This document shows positions 23,915 through 32,726 of a stretch of DNA of 32,784 nucleotides, piece after piece. Each line of letters starts with the position of its first letter. Positions within the stretch are counted from its first letter, which is position 1. The stretch is from positions 1-32,784 of the forward strand of contig NZ_SKFG01000026.1 in assembly GCF_004344915.1 (NCBI RefSeq), given 5' to 3'. A program made the position numbers and the translations under genes. The notes below the pieces were generated by a model. The model saw nothing but the letters and a program-made list of their open reading frames with translations, was not told where the DNA came from and ran no database searches. Origin of the DNA: Paenibacillus albiflavus (GTDB taxonomy: Bacteria > Bacillota > Bacilli > Paenibacillales > NBRC-103111).

Positions 23915-25504
23915 GTGTATCTTACAACATTTGAAGAATGGCTTAATTGGATAGAGGACGATAAAAATACTGTGCTTCCGTTCGTTAAACGTATAGACTA
24001 TGCGAACAATCGGGATATGCTGAAGGTCGCTTCATGGGAGGAAGTATGGCAAAAGGCGGCGCCAGAATCATTCGTTCTGGAGAGTGGTAAAGGTGGGCGA
24101 TATACCTTTATTGGCATGCAGCCCAAATCTGTCATTCGTGGAACGATCGAAGAAGCTGATGTATGGAATGCAACATCATCTAATAAGCTACAGCTGCCTC
24201 CTCTAGAGGCGATAAAGCATTGGATGAAGCCCTATCACGCGCCAAAGGTTAAGGAAGCTCCCAAATTTATTGGCGGCTGCGTAGGCTTCCTAGGTTATGA
24301 TGTCATTCGTTCGCTTGAGAAATTGCCTATGCAGGCTAAGCGTGATGTTGAAATTCCTGATTATGTGTTTGGATTGTATGATCAGATATGGATAATAGAT
24401 CATCAGGAAGCTGCTTTATTTGTAGCTGTGCATACGGAGGTTACACCAGATTTAGTGGACAACAAGCTTGAATTACTTCGCCTTGCTTACGATCAAGCTG
24501 AGCTTCAAGCGCTCCGAATGGTGGACCAATGGAATGAAATTATCCATTCTTCTTATGGTCAGCAGCAGAGACAAGAACGTGATGAATTGCTTAAATCAGG
24601 AGCGCTAGTTGAATCAGGACAGCTTGATGTTGATTTGGAATCCATGAAGGGTCTGACAAGAGCCTTCTCAAGAGCTGATTTTGAACATGCTGTTCAGCGT
24701 ATTCAGCATTATATTGCGCAAGGTGATGTGTTCCAAGTTAATTTATCAGTGCGTCAAAGCTGTGAGCTGAAATCGGATGCCGAATGTATTTATGAGTGGC
24801 TTCGAATCATCAATCCTTCTCCTTATATGGGGCTGCTTCGTTTTCAGGATTTTGCCTTGGTGAGTGCTTCACCTGAATTATTAGTTCAAAGAGAAGATCG
24901 CGTTCTTCGTACACGCCCTATTGCAGGTACTAGACCTCGTGGTGCAAATGCAGAGGAAGATCAAAGACTGGCAGACGAATTGATCAATAACGAAAAGGAA
25001 CGTGCCGAGCATGTGATGCTTGTTGATCTTGAGCGGAATGATCTTGGCCGTATTTCGGCTTACGGTACTGTACGGGTCGATGAATTTATGGTTATTGAGT
25101 ATTACTCGCATGTCATGCATATCGTGACTCAAATCGAGGGGATATTGGCAAATGATAAGGATTCCTACGATGCGATTGCTGCAACATTCCCTGGGGGAAC
25201 GATCACCGGTGCGCCTAAGGTTCGGACGATGGAAATTATTGAAGAGCTAGAACCTGTCGGAAGAGGTCCTTATACAGGCTCTATGGGATGGATTGACTAT
25301 AACGGTGATATGGAATTTAATATTATTATACGGACTCTTGTTGAATGCCAAGGTAAGGGGTATGTGCAAGCAGGAGCGGGAATTGTAATTGATTCTGTAC
25401 CTGCCAAGGAATATACAGAGTCGCTAAATAAGGCGAAGGCTGTATGGAAAGCGATCAGGTACAGTGAGCTGATGAATAGTAGAGTTAAGAATGAGGCCTT
25501 TTAA
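23915..25504 (+). CDS. pabB: Aminodeoxychorismate synthase component I (PabB)
   Basis: This 529-residue chorismate-utilising enzyme, with PabA, makes 4-amino-4-deoxychorismate for folate. The catalytic domain shows PIAGTRPRGANAEEDQRLAD near residue 335, ERAEHVMLVDLERNDLGR, then FPGGTITGAPKVRTMEII near 425 and GPYTGSMGWIDYNGDMEFNI. The PIAGT form of the motif is shared with anthranilate synthase TrpE, so the choice of PabB rests mainly on the pabA-pabC-folP neighbours. The GTG start has GGAGGAAG 8 bases upstream. It is longer than B. subtilis PabB (470). It is the first gene of an eight-gene folate series; I see no convincing promoter in the 60 bases after the cysK terminator. Confidence 0.92.
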   Translation: MYLTTFEEWLNWIEDDKNTVLPFVKRIDYANNRDMLKVASWEEVWQKAAPESFVLESGKGGRYTFIGMQPKSVIRGTIEEADVWNATSSNKLQLPPLEAIKHWMKPYHAPKVKEAPKFIGGCVGFLGYDVIRSLEKLPMQAKRDVEIPDYVFGLYDQIWIIDHQEAALFVAVHTEVTPDLVDNKLELLRLAYDQAELQALRMVDQWNEIIHSSYGQQQRQERDELLKSGALVESGQLDVDLESMKGLTRAFSRADFEHAVQRIQHYIAQGDVFQVNLSVRQSCELKSDAECIYEWLRIINPSPYMGLLRFQDFALVSASPELLVQREDRVLRTRPIAGTRPRGANAEEDQRLADELINNEKERAEHVMLVDLERNDLGRISAYGTVRVDEFMVIEYYSHVMHIVTQIEGILANDKDSYDAIAATFPGGTITGAPKVRTMEIIEELEPVGRGPYTGSMGWIDYNGDMEFNIIIRTLVECQGKGYVQAGAGIVIDSVPAKEYTESLNKAKAVWKAIRYSELMNSRVKNEAF

Positions 25505-25537
25505 AAGAAAGAGCCAGAGCGGAGGATGAGCTAAGCC

Positions 25538-26098
25538 ATGATTCTCGTAATCGATAATTATGATTCATTTACTTACAATATAGTGCAATACTTAGGTGAA
25601 CTTGGGGAACAGCCAGTCGTCTATCGCAATGATGAGATTGATCTTGCAGGGATTGAGGAGCTTAAGCCGGATCGCATTCTGATTTCACCAGGACCTTGTA
25701 CACCGAACGAAGCTGGTATTTCACTTGCAGTTATTGATCATTTTAAAGAAACCACACCGATATTCGGTGTTTGTCTCGGACATCAGTCGATTGGACAAGC
25801 ATTCGGAGGAGAAGTTGTTCGTGCCGCTAATTTGATGCATGGCAAAACCTCCGAAATTTACCATGATGGCCAAACGATTTTTCGAGGGATATCATCACCT
25901 TTCGTCGCTACACGCTATCATTCATTGATCGTTCGCAAAGAAACGCTGCCAGATTGTCTGGAGGTCAGTGCTTGGACCAAAGATGGAGAAATAATGGGTT
26001 TGCGACATAAACAGTACAAGGTTGAGGGTGTTCAATTTCATCCGGAATCGATTCTGACGGAGTCAGGTCTGCAATTGCTTCGCAATTTTATTGAGTAA
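25538..26098 (+). CDS. pabA: Glutamine amidotransferase PabA (probably also TrpG)
   Basis: The 186-residue class I glutamine amidotransferase has the oxyanion motif [11 protein letters not shown], the nucleophile in [15 protein letters not shown] (C79) and the catalytic His and Glu in [11 protein letters not shown] (H168, E170). It supplies ammonia to PabB. In B. subtilis the protein at this place serves both PabB and TrpE; that is possible here but not shown. GGAGG lies about 12 bases before the ATG. It follows pabB by 33 bases and is separated from pabC by a short hairpin repeat. Confidence 0.94.
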   Translation: MILVIDNYDSFTYNIVQYLGELGEQPVVYRNDEIDLAGIEELKPDRILISPGPCTPNEAGISLAVIDHFKETTPIFGVCLGHQSIGQAFGGEVVRAANLMHGKTSEIYHDGQTIFRGISSPFVATRYHSLIVRKETLPDCLEVSAWTKDGEIMGLRHKQYKVEGVQFHPESILTESGLQLLRNFIE

Positions 26099-26108
26099 CT
26101 CAGTAAGT

Positions 26109-26154
26109 CGTTAAACGCACCCGCCTTTATGGTCGGTGAAGTCGTTTCTTCTCG
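26109..26154 (+). repeat. Two-hairpin element, copy 4 (second hairpin only)
   Basis: The pabA-pabC gap holds a lone hairpin B. AAACG (26113-26117) pairs with CGTTT (26143-26147), and the inner stem CACCCGCC / GGTCGGTG has one mismatch and a TTTAT loop. The right end (GTCGTTTCTTCTCG) matches the other copies. Hairpin A is missing and the left outer arm has decayed (GTTAAACG instead of AAGAAACG), so the copy appears degraded. It lies inside an operon, so it is unlikely to end transcription. Confidence 0.75.
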
Positions 26155-26171
26155 TCTAGGAGGGCAATAGG

Positions 26172-27062
26172 ATGATAATCAGCTTAAATGGGCTTTTAGT
26201 CGAAGATAAAGATGCTGTGGTCTCTGTATATGATCACGGTTTTCTTTATGGAATGGGGCTTTTTGAGACCTTTCGTACGTATAATGGACAGCCCTTCTTA
26301 TTAGATAAGCATATGGAACGATTAACTCGTAGTTGTGCCGAGCTGGGTATTGCTTTTGAACCTAATATAGAGAAGCTGAGCAAACAAGTGAGTGAATTGC
26401 TGCTGGCAAATGATTTAATGGATGGTTATTTTCGCTACACGATTACTGCAGGTGTGTCGATCTTAGGTCTGCCAGGTGAGGAGAGCTATGAGCAGCCGAC
26501 AGAAATCATCTATGTCAAAGCATTGCCTGAACGTAATGATAACTTATATGTGCTGGGAAAACCGCTTCAATTATTAAAGCATGCTCGGAATACGCCTGAG
26601 GGTATCTACCGTTTAAAGTCGCTTCATTATATGAATAATATTTTGGCCAAAAGAGAATTAGCCTCCTATCCTTGGGCAGCCGGCGCTGAAGGACTTATGC
26701 TTACGGAAGAAGGGTATATTTCGGAAGGGATCGTTTCGAATGTTTTCTATGTCCGAGAAGGTATTCTTTATACGCCTTCTTTGGATACAGGTTGTCTGCC
26801 AGGAGTGACAAGAGAATTCGTCATTGGGCTAGCGAAACAGCTAGGTATTGTAGCCCAGGAAGGGCTGTATACATGGAATGATCTCGTGAATAGCGATGAG
26901 ATTTTTGTAACGAATTCGATCCAGGAGATCGTACCAATCAGCAGTATGTATTTGCCGGACGGTAAGAAAATAGAAGTTGGCCGTTCAACTGATAGAAGCT
27001 TGGACCGACAAACGGAGCGATTCATTTCGCAATATCGTCAAAGTATAGGAAGTGTAATATGA
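26172..27062 (+). CDS. pabC: Aminodeoxychorismate lyase PabC (branched-chain aminotransferase fold)
   Basis: This fold-IV PLP enzyme releases pyruvate and 4-aminobenzoate from aminodeoxychorismate. The 296-residue protein has YDHGFLYGMGLFETFRTYNG (20-39), the PLP Lys in YRLKSLHYMNN (K149), EGIVSNVFYV (C-side PLP contact), and CLPGVTREFV with the NSIQEIVPI segment. D-amino acid and branched-chain aminotransferases share the fold; the folate neighbours decide the call. AGGAGGG lies 7 bases before the ATG. Its TGA overlaps the folP ATG by four bases. Confidence 0.92.
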   Translation: MIISLNGLLVEDKDAVVSVYDHGFLYGMGLFETFRTYNGQPFLLDKHMERLTRSCAELGIAFEPNIEKLSKQVSELLLANDLMDGYFRYTITAGVSILGLPGEESYEQPTEIIYVKALPERNDNLYVLGKPLQLLKHARNTPEGIYRLKSLHYMNNILAKRELASYPWAAGAEGLMLTEEGYISEGIVSNVFYVREGILYTPSLDTGCLPGVTREFVIGLAKQLGIVAQEGLYTWNDLVNSDEIFVTNSIQEIVPISSMYLPDGKKIEVGRSTDRSLDRQTERFISQYRQSIGSVI

Positions 27063-27892
27063 TCCGAACATTAACATATGGTAATCACACAATTGAATTA
27101 GGACGTAGGACTCTTGTGATGGGAATTCTGAATATAACACCAGATTCCTTTTCTGATGGCGGCTCTTATCACACTATAGAAGATGCGGTAAAGCGAGCGT
27201 TCGAAATGGTGGAACAAGGAGCTGATATCATTGACATTGGCGGTGAGTCTACTCGCCCTGATGCGGCGGAAGTAAGTGAGCAAGAAGAACTAATGCGGGT
27301 TATTCCTGTTATTAAAGCTTTAACAGAAGCTGGATTGTCTGTTCCAATCTCCATTGATACGTATAAAGCAGAAGTTGCTGATCAGGCCATGCAGGCAGGA
27401 GCATCAATTATTAATGATGTATGGGGCTTCAAGCGAGAACCGCGAATCGCTCAGGTAGCCGCACATTATCGTTGTCCTGTTATTCTCATGCACAATCGTA
27501 CGGATATGGATTATCAAGATTATCTATCTGACGTATTATCCGATCTTTCGTCATCTGTTGCGATTGCACGTGAAGCGGGAGTTGAGGATAAGCAAATTAT
27601 TTTAGATCCCGGGTTTGGATTCGTTAAAACGTATGAACATAATATTTGGCTGATGAACCATTTGCGTGAAATTGTTGATCTAGGCTATCCTGTCCTGCTC
27701 GGTACATCTCGTAAGAGAATGATTTATCATACGTTAAATCTGCCTAAGAACGAATTAATTGAAGGAACAGCAGCGACAGTCGTACTAGGAATCGCACAAG
27801 GCTGCGATATCGTGCGTGTGCATGATGTGAAGGAAATTAAGCGTACCGTAACGATGACAGATGCAATCATACGTAATCAATTCACCTTTTAG
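27059..27892 (+). CDS. folP: Dihydropteroate synthase FolP
   Basis: FolP joins 4-aminobenzoate to the pterin pyrophosphate, the step blocked by sulfonamides. It is a TIM barrel with the two PROSITE-type motifs MGILNITPDSFSDGG (21-35) and DIGGESTRPDA near residue 60. Later motifs are IINDVWGFK, PVILMHNRTDMDY, ILDPGFGFVKTYEHN, LGTSRKRMI and CDIVRVHDVKEIK. The 277-residue length is normal. The ATG overlaps pabC (ATGA) and translation is likely coupled. Confidence 0.96.
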   Translation: MIRTLTYGNHTIELGRRTLVMGILNITPDSFSDGGSYHTIEDAVKRAFEMVEQGADIIDIGGESTRPDAAEVSEQEELMRVIPVIKALTEAGLSVPISIDTYKAEVADQAMQAGASIINDVWGFKREPRIAQVAAHYRCPVILMHNRTDMDYQDYLSDVLSDLSSSVAIAREAGVEDKQIILDPGFGFVKTYEHNIWLMNHLREIVDLGYPVLLGTSRKRMIYHTLNLPKNELIEGTAATVVLGIAQGCDIVRVHDVKEIKRTVTMTDAIIRNQFTF

Positions 27893-27920
27893 AAAGCGAT
27901 GATGGGAGTTGAATGGCTAG

Positions 27921-28298
27921 ATGGATAAAATTATTTTGTCAAAAGTGGAGTTCTATGGATATCATGGCGTATTCCCTGAAGAAAATAAACTAGGTCAACG
28001 GTTCTATGTAGATGTTGAATTGAGAATGCCCCTGGATAAACCGGGTCGCAGCGACCGGATGGAAGATAGTGTGAGTTATGCAGAAGTATATGAGCTGATC
28101 AAGCCAATAGTGGAAGGTAAGCCGTTCAAGCTGATTGAGGCGCTGGCTGAAGCTATTGCATCCGCGTTACTGCATCACTATACTGTTATCAATGAAGTTA
28201 TGATTCGAGTAACGAAGGCGCATCCTCCTTTTGATGTGCATTGTCAGGGCGTAGCAGTTGAAATAACCCGTTCCAGGCAAGGGGAAGGACGCTTATGA
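27921..28298 (+). CDS. folB: Dihydroneopterin aldolase FolB
   Basis: The 125-residue protein has the tunnelling fold. EFYGYHGVFPEENKLGQRFY at the N-terminus holds the conserved Tyr and Glu, and RVTKAHPPFDVHCQGVAVEI near the C-terminus holds the catalytic Lys. It cleaves dihydroneopterin to 6-hydroxymethyl-dihydropterin and glycolaldehyde. GGGAG lies about 12 bases before the ATG; a second ATG at 27913 is out of frame. Its TGA overlaps the folK start (ATGA). Confidence 0.95.
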   Translation: MDKIILSKVEFYGYHGVFPEENKLGQRFYVDVELRMPLDKPGRSDRMEDSVSYAEVYELIKPIVEGKPFKLIEALAEAIASALLHHYTVINEVMIRVTKAHPPFDVHCQGVAVEITRSRQGEGRL

Positions 28299-28810
28299 GT
28301 GCAGCAGCAAAAGATCCTAATGAGGTCGTGGCTTATATTTCACTTGGCTCCAACATTGGTGATCGGGCCTATTATTTGACGGAAGCGATCAGTCGGTTAG
28401 GTGCGCATCCTCAGATTCAGGTGGCTCACGTATCTTCTATTTATGAAACGGAGCCAGTCGGTTATACGGATCAGGCATCTTTCTTGAATAAAGTTGCCGC
28501 TGTGTGCACATCTTTAACTTCACATGAGTTGCTTTACTATATTTTGCAGATTGAGAAGGATCTTGGCAGAGTACGTGATATTCGCTGGGGACCACGCACA
28601 CTCGATTTGGATTTGCTCCTATATGGCGAGGAAGAGCAGGATACTGCCGACCTTATACTCCCACATCCGCGAATGACGGAGCGGGCGTTTGTATTAATTC
28701 CCCTTGTTGAGGTAATGAATTTAATTGATGCACAGCGTGCTGCATTCTATCAGAATATACTTAACACTTGTCATGGGAAAGAAGGGGTTATGTTGTGGAT
28801 AAGAACGTAA
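28295..28810 (+). CDS. folK: HPPK, 6-hydroxymethyl-dihydropterin pyrophosphokinase FolK
   Basis: FolK transfers pyrophosphate from ATP to the pterin for FolP. The 171-residue protein has AYISLGSNIGDRAYYL at the N-terminus, SSIYETEPVGYTDQASFLN, the HPPK signature IRWGPRTLDLDLLLYG and LPHPRMTERAFVLIPL. These cover all parts of the active site. AAGGGGAAGGA precedes the ATG within the folB end. Its end overlaps the yazB start by 16 bases. Confidence 0.96.
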   Translation: MSAAAKDPNEVVAYISLGSNIGDRAYYLTEAISRLGAHPQIQVAHVSSIYETEPVGYTDQASFLNKVAAVCTSLTSHELLYYILQIEKDLGRVRDIRWGPRTLDLDLLLYGEEEQDTADLILPHPRMTERAFVLIPLVEVMNLIDAQRAAFYQNILNTCHGKEGVMLWIRT

Positions 28811-29022
28811 TCGCAAGACGTGTACGAGCATTCCGTAAGCTTAAAGGTCATACGCAGGCTGAATTAGCTGAAATGATAGGTGTATCTATGGCAGTGCTTG
28901 GCTCGATTGAGCGGGGAACAAGAAAGCCTGACATGAAAATATTGCAGCGAATATCCGCAATCCTCCATGTTGGGATTGAAGAGCTGCATGTCGTAAAGTC
29001 AGGTCAGGTAGAAAGAGGTTGA
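28795..29022 (+). CDS. yazB: Small XRE-family helix-turn-helix protein YazB
   Basis: From GTG 28795 the product has 75 residues. It is a single XRE/Cro helix-turn-helix domain (RVRAFRKLKGHTQAELAEMI, then SMAVLGSIERGTRKPDMKIL). The GTG is chosen because AAGGGG lies about 8 bases upstream; a TTG at 28768 gives a longer form without support. Position between folK and dusB is that of B. subtilis yazB, whose target is unknown. It may be an operon regulator, but no operator can be pointed to. Confidence 0.88.
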   Translation: MDKNVIARRVRAFRKLKGHTQAELAEMIGVSMAVLGSIERGTRKPDMKILQRISAILHVGIEELHVVKSGQVERG

Positions 29023-29026
29023 TGAA

Positions 29027-30019
29027 ATGTTAACAATAGGTGGTGTAAAAGCGCCTAATCAAGTCGTGCTCGCACCGATGGCTGGTGTTTGTAATCCAGC
29101 ATTCCGATTAATTGCGAAGGAATTTGGTACTGGGCTTGTATGTGCCGAAATGGTAAGTGACAAAGCGATTTTGCATGGGAATGCAAGATCACTCGAAATG
29201 CTTTATGTAGATGAAAGAGAAAAACCGCTATCCTTGCAGATTTTTGGAGGAGATACGGAAACGCTTGTCGAAGCTGCGAAAATTGTGGATCAGCAGACGA
29301 ATGCTGACATCATTGATATAAACATGGGGTGCCCCGTTCCCAAAATTGTCAAATCTGATGCGGGTGCAAGATGGCTTCTTCAGCCTGCCAAGATTGAAGA
29401 AATGATTAGGACCGTCGTCGCAAATGTGAGCAAGCCCGTAACCGTCAAGATGCGTATCGGCTGGGATGATCAGCATATCTACTTGTTGGATAATGCGAAG
29501 GCGGTTGAACGTGGTGGCGGAGCAGCAGTAACTGTTCATGGACGTACGCGCGAGCAAATGTATACAGGTCATTCCAACTGGGATATGATTCGTCAGGTCA
29601 AAGAGACGGTTAACATTCCAGTCATCGGCAACGGAGACGTGCTTACACCAGAGGATGCAAGACGCATGCTCGATCAGACTGGCTGTGATGGCGTCATGAT
29701 AGGTCGCGCTGCACTTGGAAATCCGTGGATGCTGTATCGAACTGTACATTATTTAGAGACTGGTAAATTATTGGATGAGCCATCCGCGAAAGAAAAAATG
29801 GACATTGCAATCCTCCATATGGATCGTCTGATTGCCCTTAAAGGTGAACGTGTAGCAGTTAAGGAAATGCGCAAACATATGGCTTGGTATCTCAAAGGTT
29901 TGAAAGGTGCAGCACGAGCAAAAGATGCAATTATGGAGCAAACAACCCGAGATGGTATGGCGCAAATTCTAGAAGAGTTTTCCAATTCCGAGGTGCTCGT
30001 TGGGGCTTCCGTAGATTGA
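29027..30019 (+). CDS. dusB: tRNA-dihydrouridine synthase DusB
   Basis: This FMN enzyme reduces uridines in the tRNA D-loop. The 330-residue protein has the TIM-barrel start VVLAPMAGVCNPAFR, the catalytic Cys in INMGCPVPKIVKSDAGA (C102), KMRIGWDD, AVTVHGRTREQMYTG, IPVIGNGDVLTPEDA and CDGVMIGRAALGNPW. The helical C-terminal tRNA-binding domain follows (EMRKHMAWYLKGLKGAARAK). AGAGG lies 8 bases before the ATG, four bases after the yazB stop. It closes the folate operon. Its stop codon is embedded in the -35 of the greA promoter. Confidence 0.95.
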   Translation: MLTIGGVKAPNQVVLAPMAGVCNPAFRLIAKEFGTGLVCAEMVSDKAILHGNARSLEMLYVDEREKPLSLQIFGGDTETLVEAAKIVDQQTNADIIDINMGCPVPKIVKSDAGARWLLQPAKIEEMIRTVVANVSKPVTVKMRIGWDDQHIYLLDNAKAVERGGGAAVTVHGRTREQMYTGHSNWDMIRQVKETVNIPVIGNGDVLTPEDARRMLDQTGCDGVMIGRAALGNPWMLYRTVHYLETGKLLDEPSAKEKMDIAILHMDRLIALKGERVAVKEMRKHMAWYLKGLKGAARAKDAIMEQTTRDGMAQILEEFSNSEVLVGASVD

Positions 30020-30044
30020 CATTTTAATTTCATTGCAATATAAT
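30016..30044 (+). promoter_or_regulatory. Perfect-consensus sigma-A promoter of greA
   Basis: TTGACA (30016-30021) and TATAAT (30039-30044) are exactly 17 bases apart, matching consensus at all twelve positions. The dusB TGA lies within the -35. The leader to the greA ATG is about 118 bases and includes TAATATATTA and CCAA-AC-TTGG palindromes. Confidence 0.8.
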
Positions 30045-30168
30045 CAGTCAATATAAAAATCAGTTTTAATTTCCAGTCATCGCCAAACTTGGTTGTAATA
30101 TATTAAAGGTAAGCGGTTTATTGGGAATTTGCATTTAAAATTTATTTATATGACGGGAGATAGGACAA

Positions 30169-30645
30169 ATGGCTGAAAAAGAGGTCATCCTCACCCAAAC
30201 AGGTCTGCAGAAATTGGAAGAGGAGCTTGAATACCTCAAATCGGTAAAGCGTCGTGAAATCGCCGAAAGAATTAAAGTGGCGATCGGTTATGGGGATATC
30301 AGTGAAAACTCCGAATATGAAGATGCAAAGAACGAGCAAGCTTTTATTGAAGGGCGTGTTATCACTCTTGAAAAAATGCTTCGCAACGCTCGAATTATCA
30401 ACAATGATGATGTAGATACAGATGTTGTAAGTGTTGGCTCCATTGTAACCTTGAAAGACTTGGAATTCGGCGATTCCGTGGAATACACGATTGTCGGAAC
30501 AGCAGAATCGGATCCTTTTCAGAATAAAATTTCGAATGAAAGCCCTGTTGGTAAAGCAATCATTGGTAAGCAAATTGGATCGATTGTAGATGTTCAAGTT
30601 CCAGCAGGTGTAATTCAATACGAAATTATGGAAATTAAGAAATAA
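30169..30645 (+). CDS. greA: Transcription elongation factor GreA
   Basis: The 158-residue protein has the N-terminal antiparallel coiled coil that enters the RNA polymerase secondary channel, with the acidic tip in [20 protein letters not shown] (about residues 43-62). The C-terminal FKBP-like domain follows ([14 protein letters not shown], then [20 protein letters not shown]). GreA stimulates cleavage of backtracked RNA. GGGAGATAGG precedes the ATG. It is a single-gene unit between a consensus promoter and a perfect terminator, which suggests high expression. Confidence 0.97.
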   Translation: MAEKEVILTQTGLQKLEEELEYLKSVKRREIAERIKVAIGYGDISENSEYEDAKNEQAFIEGRVITLEKMLRNARIINNDDVDTDVVSVGSIVTLKDLEFGDSVEYTIVGTAESDPFQNKISNESPVGKAIIGKQIGSIVDVQVPAGVIQYEIMEIKK

Positions 30646-30672
30646 TCCGTTCTTATCCATAATCTGCTTTTT

Positions 30673-30698
30673 GAAAAGCTTCCTTTGGAAGCTTTTTC
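30673..30698 (+). terminator. Intrinsic terminator after greA
   Basis: AAAAGCTTCC (30674-30683) pairs perfectly with GGAAGCTTTT (30687-30696) over a TTT loop, with a T-rich end. The next repeat element begins within two bases. Confidence 0.92.
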
Positions 30699-30795
30699 GG
30701 TATTATAAAATTTATTAACATTCATCTCATAAATTTTATGTAATACCTTAAGAAACGCATCCGTCTTATAAAGACGGTGAAACCGTTTCTTTTTG
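30698..30795 (+). repeat. Two-hairpin intergenic element, copy 5
   Basis: Hairpin A pairs GTATTA (30700-30705) and TAAAATTTAT with ATAAATTTTA and TAATAC (30741-30746). Hairpin B pairs AAGAAACG (30750-30757) with CGTTTCTT (30784-30791) and encloses a perfect inner stem CCGTCTT/AAGACGG with an ATA loop, then TTTTGG. In hairpin A the G-to-A change in the left arm (TAGAAT to TAAAAT) is matched by C-to-T in the right arm, compared with copies 2 and 3. Confidence 0.88.
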
Positions 30796-30834
30796 GTTTA
30801 TAGCAATAGTTCGGCTTATCTGAAATGTATATAG

Positions 30835-32340
<1,506 letters not shown>

Positions 32341-32361
32341 GATTAATATATTTGATCAACG

Positions 32362-32400
32362 GACAGCGATCACCGCAATGGCGGTCGCTGTCATTTTTTT
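32362..32400 (+). terminator. Intrinsic terminator after lysS
   Basis: GACAGCG (32362-32368) pairs with CGCTGTC (32386-32392), continued by ACCGC (32372-32376) with GCGGT (32381-32385) and a three-base bulge, followed by seven T residues. It insulates the rRNA operon promoters. Confidence 0.9.
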
Positions 32401-32415
32401 ACACGAACAAAAGTG

Positions 32416-32445
32416 TTGACGAGAGCTTGCGTTATGTGATAGATT
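32416..32445 (+). promoter_or_regulatory. rRNA operon promoter P1
   Basis: TTGACG (32416-32421) and TAGATT (32440-32445) are 18 bases apart; a 17-base alternative gives ATAGAT. The -10 is weak by sequence. Position, about 280 bases before 16S and upstream of a better P2, fits the usual tandem rrn promoter arrangement. Confidence 0.45.
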
Positions 32446-32533
32446 AGATCTCGCCCCACTAAACGGGCAACACAAGAAATCAGGTAAATCAAGGCTTGCG
32501 AGTGAGAGTAAGAAAAAAGATTAAAAAAAACAC

Positions 32534-32563
32534 TTGCAATTGGGTAGCCTGATGTGGTATATT
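32534..32563 (+). promoter_or_regulatory. rRNA operon promoter P2
   Basis: TTGCAA (32534-32539) and TATATT (32558-32563) are 18 bases apart. An A-rich run (AAGAAAAAAGATTAAAAAAA, 32511-32530) directly upstream resembles an UP element, which boosts rRNA promoters. Confidence 0.65.
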
Positions 32564-32608
32564 AATAAAGTCGCCGCTGAGAAACACGGCAGCGAAAAAT
32601 GATAGAAA

Positions 32609-32662
32609 TTGTCCTTTGAAAACTGAACAACGAGTGAAGAAATAAATGAGATTATTAATCTC
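32609..32662 (+). promoter_or_regulatory. rRNA leader with boxA-like antitermination site
   Basis: TGTCCTTTGAAAACTGAAC (from 32610) is the typical Firmicute pre-16S boxA-like leader motif. It is followed by a small hairpin GAGATT-ATT-AATCTC (32648-32662). A further TGAGC/GCTCA stem lies at 32709-32724 just before 16S. These parts lead to transcript processing and NusB/NusE-type antitermination in the family. Confidence 0.6.
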
Positions 32663-32726
32663 AAACACGTTGATATCCACAAGATATTGACAAGCTAGCA
32701 AGAAATTTTGAGCAAATCAGCTCACC

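Noticed and set aside
32401-32726. tRNA genes between lysS and 16S
   Set aside because: No cloverleaf, GTTCGAATC-like T-loop or CCA end is found; the stretch is explained by promoters and leader.
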